Assembly: GCA_002360945.1 (NCBI GenBank)
Contig: DERO01000002.1
Span: 1-48,114 of the forward strand
DNA length: 48,114 nt
Direction: 5' to 3'
Origin: Leclercia adecarboxylata
GTDB lineage: Bacteria > Pseudomonadota > Gammaproteobacteria > Enterobacterales > Enterobacteriaceae
The notes under the pieces were generated by a model that saw only the letters and a list, made by a program, of their open reading frames with translations, did not search any database and was not told where the DNA came from. Below are positions 27,521-35,301 of the stretch, one piece after another. Position 1 is the stretch's first letter. The number at the start of each line of letters is the position of its first letter. The position numbers were made by a program, and so were the translations under genes.

Positions 27521-28507
27521 TCACTGGTATTCAATGTCGATGGTGGCAAGGGTATTGGCTCGCCCGGCGGTGGCCTGAGTGCCGGTCTGGTAATACTGCA
27601 CCTGGAAGGGCAGGTCGAACGGCTGGTTGGGGACGGTCTGGTCGCCGAAGGGGATCGGATAGTCGTAGCGCAGCGTCACCCCGCCCACCAGCATTTTCAC
27701 CCCGATACCGGTGGCGCTGTCGCTGCCCGGCGTCAGGTTCAGCACATCATTGCCGTCACCGAGCGAGGTGCTGCCGTTGGCGCTGGTGACCCGGGCGGTC
27801 ATGGTGACCGCGTCAGTACAGGTCGCCGTCAGGTTGAAGGTTTTCCAGTCACTGGTACTGCCAATGTGGGTAAAGAGGCCGATCGGGAAATCTCCCAGCA
27901 TAATCACCAGACTTTTTGGATCCACCGAGCAGGTGGTGGCCTTCAGCGCCAGGCTGCCGCCGTAGCGCACGGCGTTCAGCTGGCCGAGCTGCTCATCCGG
28001 ATAGATCCCCAGCGACCAGATGCCGTTGCGCACCGTCGTCGCCTGCTTTCCGGTAGTGCTGGCAGTTTTGATCAGCTGCATCGTCAGGGACACATTAAAG
28101 CTGCCGGAACCGTCATTGCTGACGTATCCCAGCGGCGTGCTGCGGCTGTCGCAGTGGGCGGCACGGCCCCGCACCGGCTGGCCGGCGCTGTTCAGCAGTT
28201 CAATGCCCACCCCCTCAATACCGCTGCGATACACCCCCGGCATCCCCGGTACCTCTTCGCCTTCGCCCAGATGACAGGCGGTGATCGGCTTGCCGCTGTC
28301 GGCGGCATCGCAGTGGCCTTGCACCCTGTGCGAGCGGGCGGAGCCCGGGATGGCATTGCCGACCCCAAGAGTGGCGGGCACCGTCAGCGTGCCCGGCGTG
28401 GCGGTCCAGGGCAGATCCGCGGTGGAGCAGGCCGCTTTCGCCGGCGGCATAAACAGAAACAGGGCGGCAAACAGGGCCAGGACACAGCCGTAACGGAAGG
28501 GTTTCAT
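27521..28507 (-). CDS. Fimbrial tip adhesin, two-domain FimH/SfmH-like
   Basis: A 328-residue secreted protein with a signal peptide (MKPFRYGCVLALFAALFLF to about PPAKA). An N-terminal domain to about residue 185 is Cys-containing and unlike pilins. The C-terminal pilin domain (about 190-328, ATTCSVDPKSLVIMLGDF, ATCTDAVTMTARV) ends in ATIDIEYQ. Two domains at the adhesin position between usher and last pilin mean a receptor-binding tip protein. The binding domain is too diverged for me to predict a ligand. A stop-to-start gap of 8 bp leads to the minor subunit. Confidence 0.85.
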   Translation of the reverse strand: MKPFRYGCVLALFAALFLFMPPAKAACSTADLPWTATPGTLTVPATLGVGNAIPGSARSHRVQGHCDAADSGKPITACHLGEGEEVPGMPGVYRSGIEGVGIELLNSAGQPVRGRAAHCDSRSTPLGYVSNDGSGSFNVSLTMQLIKTASTTGKQATTVRNGIWSLGIYPDEQLGQLNAVRYGGSLALKATTCSVDPKSLVIMLGDFPIGLFTHIGSTSDWKTFNLTATCTDAVTMTARVTSANGSTSLGDGNDVLNLTPGSDSATGIGVKMLVGGVTLRYDYPIPFGDQTVPNQPFDLPFQVQYYQTGTQATAGRANTLATIDIEYQ

Positions 28508-28523
28508 CTTTTCCTCGACGCCG

Positions 28524-31064
28524 TCAGGAGCACTGGGCGGTGACGCTAATCACCGGGTCAGCGGATCGGGATGGCAGTTGATAGTGGGCGGAGCAGTGGG
28601 CGCCTGCGCCTTTGCCCCAGCTGACGTTGACGCTGCCGCGGGCGTGCATGCCGGTCAGGTAGACCTGGCCGCCATCGCCAACGATAAATTCGCCGCTGTC
28701 GTGGGCCGGGGCTGCCGTGGCGCCAAAGGGCACCGGACGACCGTCGGCCCGGGTGAGGGTCAGCAGCACCCGGCTGCCGACGCGGGTATCAAAATGGGTA
28801 CGCACAACCGCGCCCCGCGTCGGCGTAACCACTTTGGCGGCCTGGCCGACGTCGGCCCCGGCAGGCAGGCTTTCGGTATTCAGCGCCACGGTGTTGTGAT
28901 GGTAAGGCGTGACGTAAGGCACGATGGCGTAGCCGCGGTAGTCGGTTTTGACCCCGGTCTGGTTGTCGATCCCGGTACCGCTGGCTCCCGGTGCCTCTAC
29001 CAGCGCCACGGTATCCCCCATCGGCTGGCCGAGGGTCACGCCGTGGGCATGAATAATCATGCTCCCCTGCACGCCGAGGTTAAGCTGGCGCTGCTGGTTA
29101 TCCTGGGAATAGCCCGCCGTCATTTCGCCGTAGGTGGCTTTGTAATCGCTGTTCAGGTTGGTGCTGTAGCCGGAAGCGTGGCTGTGGCCCTGCTGCACTC
29201 CCCAGCTGAGGTTATTGCCCGCCAGGGCGGTGCCGTTCAGGCCGACGCTCTGGCTGGTATCATGCTTGCTGTTGTTGAGGCTGTAGTTGACCCAGGTGTT
29301 GCTCAGCCAATGATCCAGCGGAACGGAGACGTTGAAGCCGAAGGTCTGCTCGCTCTCCCGCTGGTTATCATCATCTTCATCCTGGACGTTTTTGCTCAGG
29401 CCGTAGTTGATACCGTAGCTGATGCCGTGCCAGCTGCCGTTATAGCCGACGCTCAGCGAGGTCATGCTCTGGTCGCTGTGCCAGTAGTTCTCTTTCACCA
29501 GGCTTAAGGTCATCGAGCCCATGGCGTCACCCAGGGACTGATCGAGCGTCGCCTCCTGGCGGTTGCGTCGCCGGTCGGTGGGCGTCCAGTCATCGTCGTG
29601 GGTATGGGAGTCGAACACGTCGGCCATGGTGGCAAACCCGGCGCTGTTGTAGCGATACCCGGCCACCGTAAAGTGGGTCCCGGTGGTAGCGAAATCTTTG
29701 CTGTAGCGCACCCGCCAGGCGCGACCCCGGGCGGTTTGTTGCCCCTGCATCTGCGATTTTGCCGCGGTCATGTCCACCGAAAACGCCCCCCAGTCGCCGA
29801 TATTTTTCCCGGTACCGAGCGCCAGGGCATCGTAATACTGGCTGGTCTGGATGCCGCCATAGGCGGTGAGATCGTATGGCAGGCCGTAGATCCCGGTGCC
29901 CTGCAGGAACGGGATTTTCTCCACGCTGTGGTCATAGCTGCGGTAGCGTCCGCCGGTCAGGCTGTACTTGAACCGGCCTTCACGCTGTAAGACCGGCACC
30001 GAGGCGTAAGGCACTACGAAGTGCTGCTCGCTGCCGTCGGTCTCTTTGACGGTGACGTTCAGATCGCCGCTGCCGCCGGTGGGATAGAGATCGTTAATCT
30101 CGAACGCGCCGGGGGCGACGTAGTTCTGATAGATCACGTAGCCGTTCTGGCGCACCACCACCTGGGCGTTGCTATGTGCCACGCCGCGGATGCGCGGGGC
30201 AAAACCTTTCAGGCTGTCCGGCAGCATGTCGTCGTCGGAGGCGATCTGCGCCCCGGTGAATGACAGGCTATCAAACACGTCGGAGGGAGTGGAGCTTTGC
30301 CCGAGGGTGACGACGCTGCCGAGCGACAGGATATTGCGCTGGGCATAACTGTAGACCGGAGAAAAGTCGCGCTGGGTGGTGCGATCGTCCCGGGTCTGGC
30401 TCCAGGTGGAGTAGTTGCGCAGACGCCAGGCCCCGAAGTTCAGCCCCGGGCGCAGGTTCAGGTACTCATTGCGCTGGTGGCCGTCGTCTTCACCCCGGCT
30501 GCGGCTATCCCCGGCGGAGTAGCTGTAGTTCAACAAGAAGGCGTTGATGCCGTTGTCCATCTCCTCCGGCGCGACGTAACCGTGGGGCACCGGGGTAATG
30601 GCCGCCTGGGGGATACTCAGCAGCAGCTGCTGCTGGCCGGGACGGAAGGTGGCGCTGGCGGCCGGTAACCCAGAGAGATCGACACAGCCGTCATCGTTAG
30701 TGACGCTGAATTTATCGCTCTGGATACCCAGGCTTTTGAGGGTTTCCACCGAGAGGCAGGGTTGCAGGGTGGCCGGTCCGCTGGCCGAGGCGTGCAGGCC
30801 AAAATCGATCTTTCTGTTGGCCACTTTGTTGTTGTTCACATAGACATCCACCTGATAACTCCCCGGCGCGATGCCCGGGCCTTTCTCATACAGCGAGAGG
30901 TCGGTTTTGCCCTGGCCGGGGGTGTCGATATCCAGCAGCGCCGGGTTGAAATAATCCTCCGCCAGCACCTGCTGCACGCAAAAGCTCAGCGCCGCGCAGC
31001 CCAGCGCAATCAGCAGGCGGCGTGCGGTTTTAGGCGGCGCTTTGGTAGAGTAGTCCCAGGCCAT
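28524..31064 (-). CDS. Outer membrane fimbrial usher (FimD family)
   Basis: An 846-residue usher. It has an N-terminal signal region (ARRLLIALGCAALSFCVQQVLAE at about 14-36) and a periplasmic N-domain starting DYFNPALLDID with DVYVNNNKV. A 24-strand barrel with the plug region (GVAHSNAQVVVRQNGYVIYQ, PGAFEINDLYPTGGSGDL) follows, then the C-terminal domains (VPFGATAAP, CSAHYQLP). It translocates and assembles chaperone-bound subunits. It starts 7 bp after the chaperone stop and ends 16 bp before the adhesin. It is complete, with no frameshift. Confidence 0.95.
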   Translation of the reverse strand: MAWDYSTKAPPKTARRLLIALGCAALSFCVQQVLAEDYFNPALLDIDTPGQGKTDLSLYEKGPGIAPGSYQVDVYVNNNKVANRKIDFGLHASASGPATLQPCLSVETLKSLGIQSDKFSVTNDDGCVDLSGLPAASATFRPGQQQLLLSIPQAAITPVPHGYVAPEEMDNGINAFLLNYSYSAGDSRSRGEDDGHQRNEYLNLRPGLNFGAWRLRNYSTWSQTRDDRTTQRDFSPVYSYAQRNILSLGSVVTLGQSSTPSDVFDSLSFTGAQIASDDDMLPDSLKGFAPRIRGVAHSNAQVVVRQNGYVIYQNYVAPGAFEINDLYPTGGSGDLNVTVKETDGSEQHFVVPYASVPVLQREGRFKYSLTGGRYRSYDHSVEKIPFLQGTGIYGLPYDLTAYGGIQTSQYYDALALGTGKNIGDWGAFSVDMTAAKSQMQGQQTARGRAWRVRYSKDFATTGTHFTVAGYRYNSAGFATMADVFDSHTHDDDWTPTDRRRNRQEATLDQSLGDAMGSMTLSLVKENYWHSDQSMTSLSVGYNGSWHGISYGINYGLSKNVQDEDDDNQRESEQTFGFNVSVPLDHWLSNTWVNYSLNNSKHDTSQSVGLNGTALAGNNLSWGVQQGHSHASGYSTNLNSDYKATYGEMTAGYSQDNQQRQLNLGVQGSMIIHAHGVTLGQPMGDTVALVEAPGASGTGIDNQTGVKTDYRGYAIVPYVTPYHHNTVALNTESLPAGADVGQAAKVVTPTRGAVVRTHFDTRVGSRVLLTLTRADGRPVPFGATAAPAHDSGEFIVGDGGQVYLTGMHARGSVNVSWGKGAGAHCSAHYQLPSRSADPVISVTAQCS

Positions 31065-31071
31065 AGTGGGT

Positions 31072-31746
31072 TTATTGCAGCGGCGCAGACCAGGCGTGGC
31101 TCACCGCGCCATAGTCGTTGATGATTTTCCAGGAAACCGTGCTCCCGGTGATGCCGCCCGGCACGGCAAAATGCGCGTCGCTGTCGGGTGCTACCCAGGT
31201 GACGTTGTCGACCTTTTTGCTGCCGACGGTGATGGCCTGGAAGTTCATGTAAAACGGCGTCGGGTTGCTCACCACCAGGCTATTGCCCTGTTTATGCCAG
31301 CGTAATTTGTCTGCTACTTCGTCCGGCTTGCCGCGCATCCCGGCCGGGCGGTAGATCAGTTTGATCCGCGTTTTGATGGCGATTTGCAGGGTGTTGCTGC
31401 TCTCTTCCCGGGAGGTGGACGGAATGGATTTGATATTCAGCCAGTAGAGCGACTCGCGATCGGTCGGCAGCGTGCCCCCGGTGCGCACCACGCGCAGGAC
31501 GTTGTCCTGTTTGCCATCGAGGCGAAACAGCGGCGGCGTGATGAGAAACGGCCCTTTATCCCGCGCATTGTCGGCGCTCTCTACCCAGGACTGCACCAGG
31601 TAGTCGAGGTTATCCGGGTTAGAAATCCCTAACGACGCTTCTTTTTTATCTCCCTGATAAATTAAGCGGGTCCCTTCGATAATCACTCCCGCGTGCGCGG
31701 CGGTGGTCATAACTAACAGGGAGGCGATGAAAATAGATTTACGCAT
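31072..31746 (-). CDS. Periplasmic fimbrial chaperone (FimC/PapD family)
   Basis: A 224-residue chaperone with a signal peptide (MRKSIFIASLLVMTTAAHA) and two Ig-like domains. The conserved residues for subunit binding are present: Arg in EGTRLIYQG near 28, and Lys in TRIKLIYRP near 120. The edge-strand pattern is RESLYWLNIKSIP. The ATG at 31746 is chosen because it opens directly on the signal peptide; the longer in-frame extension to 31890 runs back into the major subunit gene region. It caps subunits by donor-strand complementation before usher delivery. Confidence 0.93.
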   Translation of the reverse strand: MRKSIFIASLLVMTTAAHAGVIIEGTRLIYQGDKKEASLGISNPDNLDYLVQSWVESADNARDKGPFLITPPLFRLDGKQDNVLRVVRTGGTLPTDRESLYWLNIKSIPSTSREESSNTLQIAIKTRIKLIYRPAGMRGKPDEVADKLRWHKQGNSLVVSNPTPFYMNFQAITVGSKKVDNVTWVAPDSDAHFAVPGGITGSTVSWKIINDYGAVSHAWSAPLQ

Positions 31747-31804
31747 GGCGGGACTCTGAATAAAGCAGGCAACGCCTGACCGCAGAGGGCCGGGCGTCGC
31801 AGGA

Positions 31805-32341
31805 TTAGTTGTACATGACGGTAAAGGTGGAGACGGCATTAGCCGGGCCGGCGGTGATGGTGCTGCCGGTCTGGATATAGCGTGCGCCAAATACCAGATC
31901 GTTAGTGGTGGTGCCGGACTGCAGCGTATAGCTGGTCGAGGCGGTATACAGGCTCAGTGGGCTTTCGGTTTTATCCAGCAGTTGAATACCAACACCGGTT
32001 GCCGCTCCGGTGCCCGGGGTGATGGCCAGAACGTTGGCGTTGGTGCCGTCCGCCGAGCCACCAAAGGTGATCGCCGCGCTGGTGATGGTTTCCGGGCAGT
32101 CTTTCAGCTGAATATCAAAGCGAGTGGTCGAGGTAGTAGAGCCTGAACCGGTGAAGGCCGTTTGCGACACTTTGCCGAGAGAGACATCCAGCGGGCTGCT
32201 GACGCCATTGACCACCTGGCAGGCGGAGTCGATGATTTCGCCGGTGAAATTAACTTGCCCCTCGCCGCTGTTCGCAGCCCAGGCAGAAACAGAACAACAT
32301 AACGCAGTGGCAATAAAGGTGCCGGAGACAATTTTACGCAT
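31805..32341 (-). CDS. Major fimbrial subunit (type 1, FimA-like)
   Basis: A 178-residue pilin with a signal peptide (MRKIVSGTFIATALCCSVSAWA). The donor strand begins NSGEGQVNFTGEI, and the disulfide pair is DSACQVV and LKDCPETI. The C-terminal beta-zipper end is AVSTFTVMYN. It is first in the operon, as expected for the most abundant subunit. A 58-bp gap to the chaperone could hold an mRNA-processing or attenuation element. No invertible promoter or fimB/fimE recombinase gene is present nearby. Confidence 0.92.
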   Translation of the reverse strand: MRKIVSGTFIATALCCSVSAWAANSGEGQVNFTGEIIDSACQVVNGVSSPLDVSLGKVSQTAFTGSGSTTSTTRFDIQLKDCPETITSAAITFGGSADGTNANVLAITPGTGAATGVGIQLLDKTESPLSLYTASTSYTLQSGTTTNDLVFGARYIQTGSTITAGPANAVSTFTVMYN

Positions 32342-32613
32342 AATAATTCCTGAGTGAATTCCGATGGTAATAACATCCGTTGTGATTAATTTTTGAAAAA
32401 AGCGGGGCGACTTTTTATCGGGGGCTAATTTACGGAATTAATTGTTGATGGATAACTATTGACCGGGTCAATAGTGACTCCGGTAACGGTTGAATTTTTA
32501 TTTTTACTGTTATTAAAGGAGATGGTGTTATTCCCGCCCGACGGCGATAAGAGAAATGTCTGTCCGATGACGCCTTATCAACGCTATAGTGTTAACAGGA
32601 TGTCACATGGAGA
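32342..32613. other. Divergent promoter region between the fimbrial operon and ybiB
   Basis: AT-rich 270-bp spacer without a supportable gene. It contains the 21-bp palindrome at 32455-32475, a possible ybiB -10 box TATAGT at 32585-32590, and GGAG at 32609-32612. I see no LexA box here, although ybiB is SOS-linked through dinG in E. coli. Confidence 0.5.
32455..32475. promoter_or_regulatory. 21-bp palindrome, candidate operator for the fimbrial operon
   Basis: ACTATTGACC, a central G, then GGTCAATAGT is an exact inverted repeat with 10-base arms. It lies 114 bp upstream of the major pilin start and about 145 bp upstream of ybiB. The size and symmetry suit a dimeric regulator. No regulator gene lies in the fimbrial cluster. 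Confidence 0.5.
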
Positions 32614-32619
32614 ATGAAC

Positions 32620-33585
32620 GTGGATTATCGCAAAATTATCAAAGAGGTCGGACGGGGGAAAAACCACGCCCGCGATCTGGATCAGGAGACTGCCCGGGCG
32701 CTCTATACCGCGATGCTGAACGGCGAGGTGCCGGAGCTGGAGCTGGGCGGCATTCTGATTGCCCTGCGCATTAAAGGCGAGGGCGAAGCCGAAATGCGCG
32801 GCTTCTATGAGGCGATGCAGGCGCAAACCCTGCGCCTGACGCCGCCGGTGGCGAAGCCGATGCCGGTGGTGATCCCAAGCTATAACGGCGCGCGCAAGCA
32901 GGCCAACCTTACCCCGCTGCTGGCCATTCTGCTTAACAAGCTGGGGTTCCCGGTGGTGGTGCACGGCGTGAGCGAAGATCCCACCCGCGTGCTGACCGAA
33001 ACCATTTTCACCCTGCTGGGCATTGAGCCGACCCGCCACGGCGGCCAGGCGCAGGCGAAGCTTGAAGGCCATCACCCGGTCTATATCCCGGTCAGCACCC
33101 TGTGTCCGCCGCTGGAAAAACAGCTCGCGATGCGCTGGCGCATGGGGGTGCGTAACAGCGCGCACACCCTGGCCAAGCTGGCGACGCCCTTTGCGGAAGA
33201 CGCCGCGCTGCGCCTCTCCAGCGTCTCGCACCCGGAATATGTGACCCGCGTGGCGACCTTCTTTGCCGATATCGGCGGCCGGGGGCTGTTGATGCACGGC
33301 ACCGAAGGGGAGGTGTACGCCAACCCGCAGCGCTGCCCGCAGCAGACCCTGATCGATCCGACGGCGGGGACCCGGGTGGTGCTGGAGCGTGGGGAAGAGA
33401 ACAGCGACGTCTCCCTGCCGCAGGCCAAAGATCCGGAAACCACCGCCCGCTGGATAGAGAGCTGCCTGGCCGGACGCGAAGCGGTGCCGCACTCCCTGAA
33501 GCTGCAGATGGCCTGCTGCCTGCTGGCGACCGGGCAGGTTGAGACGGTCGAGGCCGGGCTGGCGCGGGTTAACCAGAGTTTTTAA
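32620..33585 (+). CDS. ybiB: Nucleic-acid-binding TrpD2-type protein YbiB
   Basis: A 321-residue protein with the anthranilate phosphoribosyltransferase (TrpD) fold. The catalytic loops are altered, and the E. coli protein binds nucleic acids rather than making tryptophan. Visible blocks are GGILIALRIKGEGEAEM, IPSYNGARKQANLTPL, HGVSEDPTRVLTET and RMGVRNSAHTLAKL. I choose GTG at 32620 over ATG at 32614, because GGAG at 32609-32612 is seven bases from the GTG and only one from the ATG, and the product then begins VDYRKII like the E. coli MDYRKII. In E. coli it follows dinG; here 5.6 kb of fimbrial DNA separates them. Confidence 0.93.
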   Translation: MDYRKIIKEVGRGKNHARDLDQETARALYTAMLNGEVPELELGGILIALRIKGEGEAEMRGFYEAMQAQTLRLTPPVAKPMPVVIPSYNGARKQANLTPLLAILLNKLGFPVVVHGVSEDPTRVLTETIFTLLGIEPTRHGGQAQAKLEGHHPVYIPVSTLCPPLEKQLAMRWRMGVRNSAHTLAKLATPFAEDAALRLSSVSHPEYVTRVATFFADIGGRGLLMHGTEGEVYANPQRCPQQTLIDPTAGTRVVLERGEENSDVSLPQAKDPETTARWIESCLAGREAVPHSLKLQMACCLLATGQVETVEAGLARVNQSF

Positions 33586-33587
33586 AT

Positions 33588-33618
33588 AAAAAAAGGCCCG
33601 TCCAGCGATGGACGGGCC
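33588..33618 (-). terminator. ybiJ terminator
   Basis: The minus strand reads GGCCCGTCC, ATCGCT, GGACGGGCC, then T7. The T-run (33588-33594) serves ybiJ from the right; ybiB from the left would get only the hairpin. Confidence 0.85.
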
Positions 33619-33698
33619 AAAAACAATAACAACAGGGTCAATGAGGGTTGGAGCATCTCGCCAGCGAACTGGCGAGCAGAGCAGAGATAAGGGTCAGG

Positions 33699-33959
33699 TT
33701 ATTTATAGATAACCGCGGTGCCGCTCAGTTTGTTGTTGGTGTTAGCGGAGGTAATGGTGTAACCGGTCGCGCCAGCCGCTTCAGCTTTCGCCGCCAGGCG
33801 AGCTTCCAGACCGTCCAGCGTGGTCGCGCCTTCTGCACTCACCACACCGATTTTGTTCATGCCGTTAGCCTGAGCAGCGGTCACAGATTCCGCAGCGAAA
33901 GCACCAAAAGAGAGGGTAGTCAGGGCAACAGCGGCAACAGCATATTTGATGGTTTTCAT
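33699..33959 (-). CDS. ybiJ: Small periplasmic DUF1471 protein YbiJ
   Basis: An 86-residue secreted protein. It has a signal peptide (MKTIKYAVAAVALTTLSFGAFA) and a YhcN/BhsA-type domain ending TSANTNNKLSGTAVIYK. The ATG at 33959 is chosen because it opens on the signal peptide, although the frame is open to 34022. Family members respond to stress and influence biofilm and surface properties; the specific role of YbiJ is unknown. Its paralogue mcbA lies 4 kb away on the same strand. Confidence 0.93.
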   Translation of the reverse strand: MKTIKYAVAAVALTTLSFGAFAAESVTAAQANGMNKIGVVSAEGATTLDGLEARLAAKAEAAGATGYTITSANTNNKLSGTAVIYK

Positions 33960-34008
33960 GGTTAGTATCTCGCAGGTTATTCTGTTAAGGGGACGTTGTT
34001 CCGTCGAT

Positions 34009-34022
34009 GTGATAAGTATCAC
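34009..34022. promoter_or_regulatory. Inverted repeat upstream of ybiJ
   Basis: GTGATA, AG, TATCAC is a short exact inverted repeat located 50 bp before the ybiJ start. It could be an operator. The rest of 33960-34244 is AT-rich with no gene that I can support. Confidence 0.35.
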
Positions 34023-34244
34023 GCTTTTTTACGAGAGATAAAATCGAAGAGAATTGACGTCGTCATTCGAAAAATTTGAATGACAAATAAGTTATTGAAT
34101 ATTAATAAATTCAGTGAATGAATTTACCTTTCTTGCCGTTGCGCTTTACGGAGGGAAGAGTGAGGGCACGTTTTGCCAAACCTGCAGTGAAAAATCGTGC
34201 GCAAAGAAGTAACCGCTTGCGTAGCGATATGGCCGTAAGAGCAG

Positions 34245-34511
34245 TCATCGTAACTGGCTGTCTTTCGATCCCCTGCGATTATATCCTGCATGTGATGCGT
34301 TGTGTGAATCTTTCTCCTGCTGGCAGGCGATGCACAGCCGGACGCCGGGCACCGCTTTACGCCGCGCCTCGGGGATCGGCTCCCCGCACTCTTCGCAATT
34401 TTTCAGGCTTTCGCCCTGCGGGATCTCGCCCCGCGCCCGCGCCACCGCATCTTCAATGGTACTGTTGATCTGCTCATTAACGGCGTCATCATTCGCCCAA
34501 CCGGAAGCCAT
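34245..34511 (-). CDS. ybiI: DksA/TraR-type zinc finger protein YbiI
   Basis: An 88-residue protein with a four-cysteine zinc finger (C39, C42, C60, C63: CEECG then RLCIACQ). The N-terminal helical half lacks the long coiled-coil tip of DksA. The family resembles RNA-polymerase secondary-channel modulators and phage TraR-like proteins; no function is proven for YbiI. It follows ybiX on the same strand by 72 bp, as in E. coli, where fiu-ybiX-ybiI are associated. Confidence 0.94.
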   Translation of the reverse strand: MASGWANDDAVNEQINSTIEDAVARARGEIPQGESLKNCEECGEPIPEARRKAVPGVRLCIACQQEKDSHNASHAGYNRRGSKDSQLR

Positions 34512-34583
34512 ACACCCCTCCTGACAGGATATTGCGCTGTACAGTAACTATGGGATCAAAAAACGCACAATCAAGGCGCAGGG

Positions 34584-35261
34584 CTAGATTTCAGACCATT
34601 CACGCAGCAGGTTATGGTAGAGGTTGAGCAGGGAGAGCACTTCGTCGCTTTCGCCGTGACGCGCGCGCAGGGTCTGGATGTTACGATCCAGTTCGAACAG
34701 CATGCTGCGCTTTTTATCGTCGCGAACCATCGACTGGATCCACATAAAGGAAGCCACCCGCACGCCCGCCGTTACCGGGGTCACGCAGTGCAGGCTGCTG
34801 GAGGGGTAGAGCACCAGATCTCCTGCCGGAAGCTTGACGCTGTGCTGACCGTAGGTGTCGTTCACCACCAGTTCGCCGCCCTCGTAGCTGTTGGGGTCGC
34901 TTAAGAAGAGGGTTGCCGAGAGATCGGTGCGCATCCAGCCGCTTTGCGGGTGGCTGCGGACCGCCCCGTCAACGTGAAAGCCGTAGGTCTCCTGCTGCTG
35001 GTAGCGGTTAAACAGCGGGCTGGAGATCTGGCGTGGCAGGGCGGCGGCAAAAAAGAGCGCGTGCTGATTCACCGCCTGCAACACCGCCGCCTGCAGGGTG
35101 GCGTACAGCGGGCTTTGGGTGTCGATCTGCTGGTTGTTTTTAACCTGCGCGCCCTGGTTGCCCACGGTGGCACGGCCGTCGATCCACGGGGCCTGATCCA
35201 GCTGGGTGCGGAACTGCGCCACTTCATCGGCGTTCAGCACGCCCGGAATGTGATACATCAT
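34584..35261 (-). CDS. ybiX: Fe(II)/2-oxoglutarate-dependent PKHD-type hydroxylase YbiX
   Basis: A 225-residue dioxygenase-fold protein. The iron ligands are His96 and Asp98 (GFHVDGA) and His158 (SSSLHCV), and the 2-oxoglutarate arginine is Arg168 (VRVASFMW). It is related to PiuC, which lies next to TonB-dependent catecholate receptors. It sits 40 bp after fiu with a hairpin between them, so it is likely co-transcribed and iron-regulated and may process siderophore conjugates. That role is inference. Confidence 0.95.
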   Translation of the reverse strand: MMYHIPGVLNADEVAQFRTQLDQAPWIDGRATVGNQGAQVKNNQQIDTQSPLYATLQAAVLQAVNQHALFFAAALPRQISSPLFNRYQQQETYGFHVDGAVRSHPQSGWMRTDLSATLFLSDPNSYEGGELVVNDTYGQHSVKLPAGDLVLYPSSSLHCVTPVTAGVRVASFMWIQSMVRDDKKRSMLFELDRNIQTLRARHGESDEVLSLLNLYHNLLREWSEI

Positions 35262-35277
35262 AAAAGTTCTCCGGAGG

Positions 35278-35295
35278 GTGGGGCCGAAGCCCCAC
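35278..35295 (-). terminator. Intercistronic hairpin between fiu and ybiX
   Basis: GTGGGGC, CGAA, GCCCCAC is a perfect seven-base-pair stem with no T-tract, so it is more likely an attenuator or RNA-stabilising element than a full stop. Confidence 0.5.
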
Positions 35296-35301
35296 GCGGG
35301 A

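Noticed and set aside
31747..31890. 48-residue N-terminal extension of the fimbrial chaperone
   Set aside because: The true signal peptide starts at 31746. The extension is Pro/Ser-rich and overlaps the end of the major pilin gene.
32342..32613. Possible fim-type invertible promoter element before the major pilin
   Set aside because: I looked for paired inverted repeats flanking about 300 bp and for a recombinase gene nearby and found neither. Only the single 21-bp palindrome is present.
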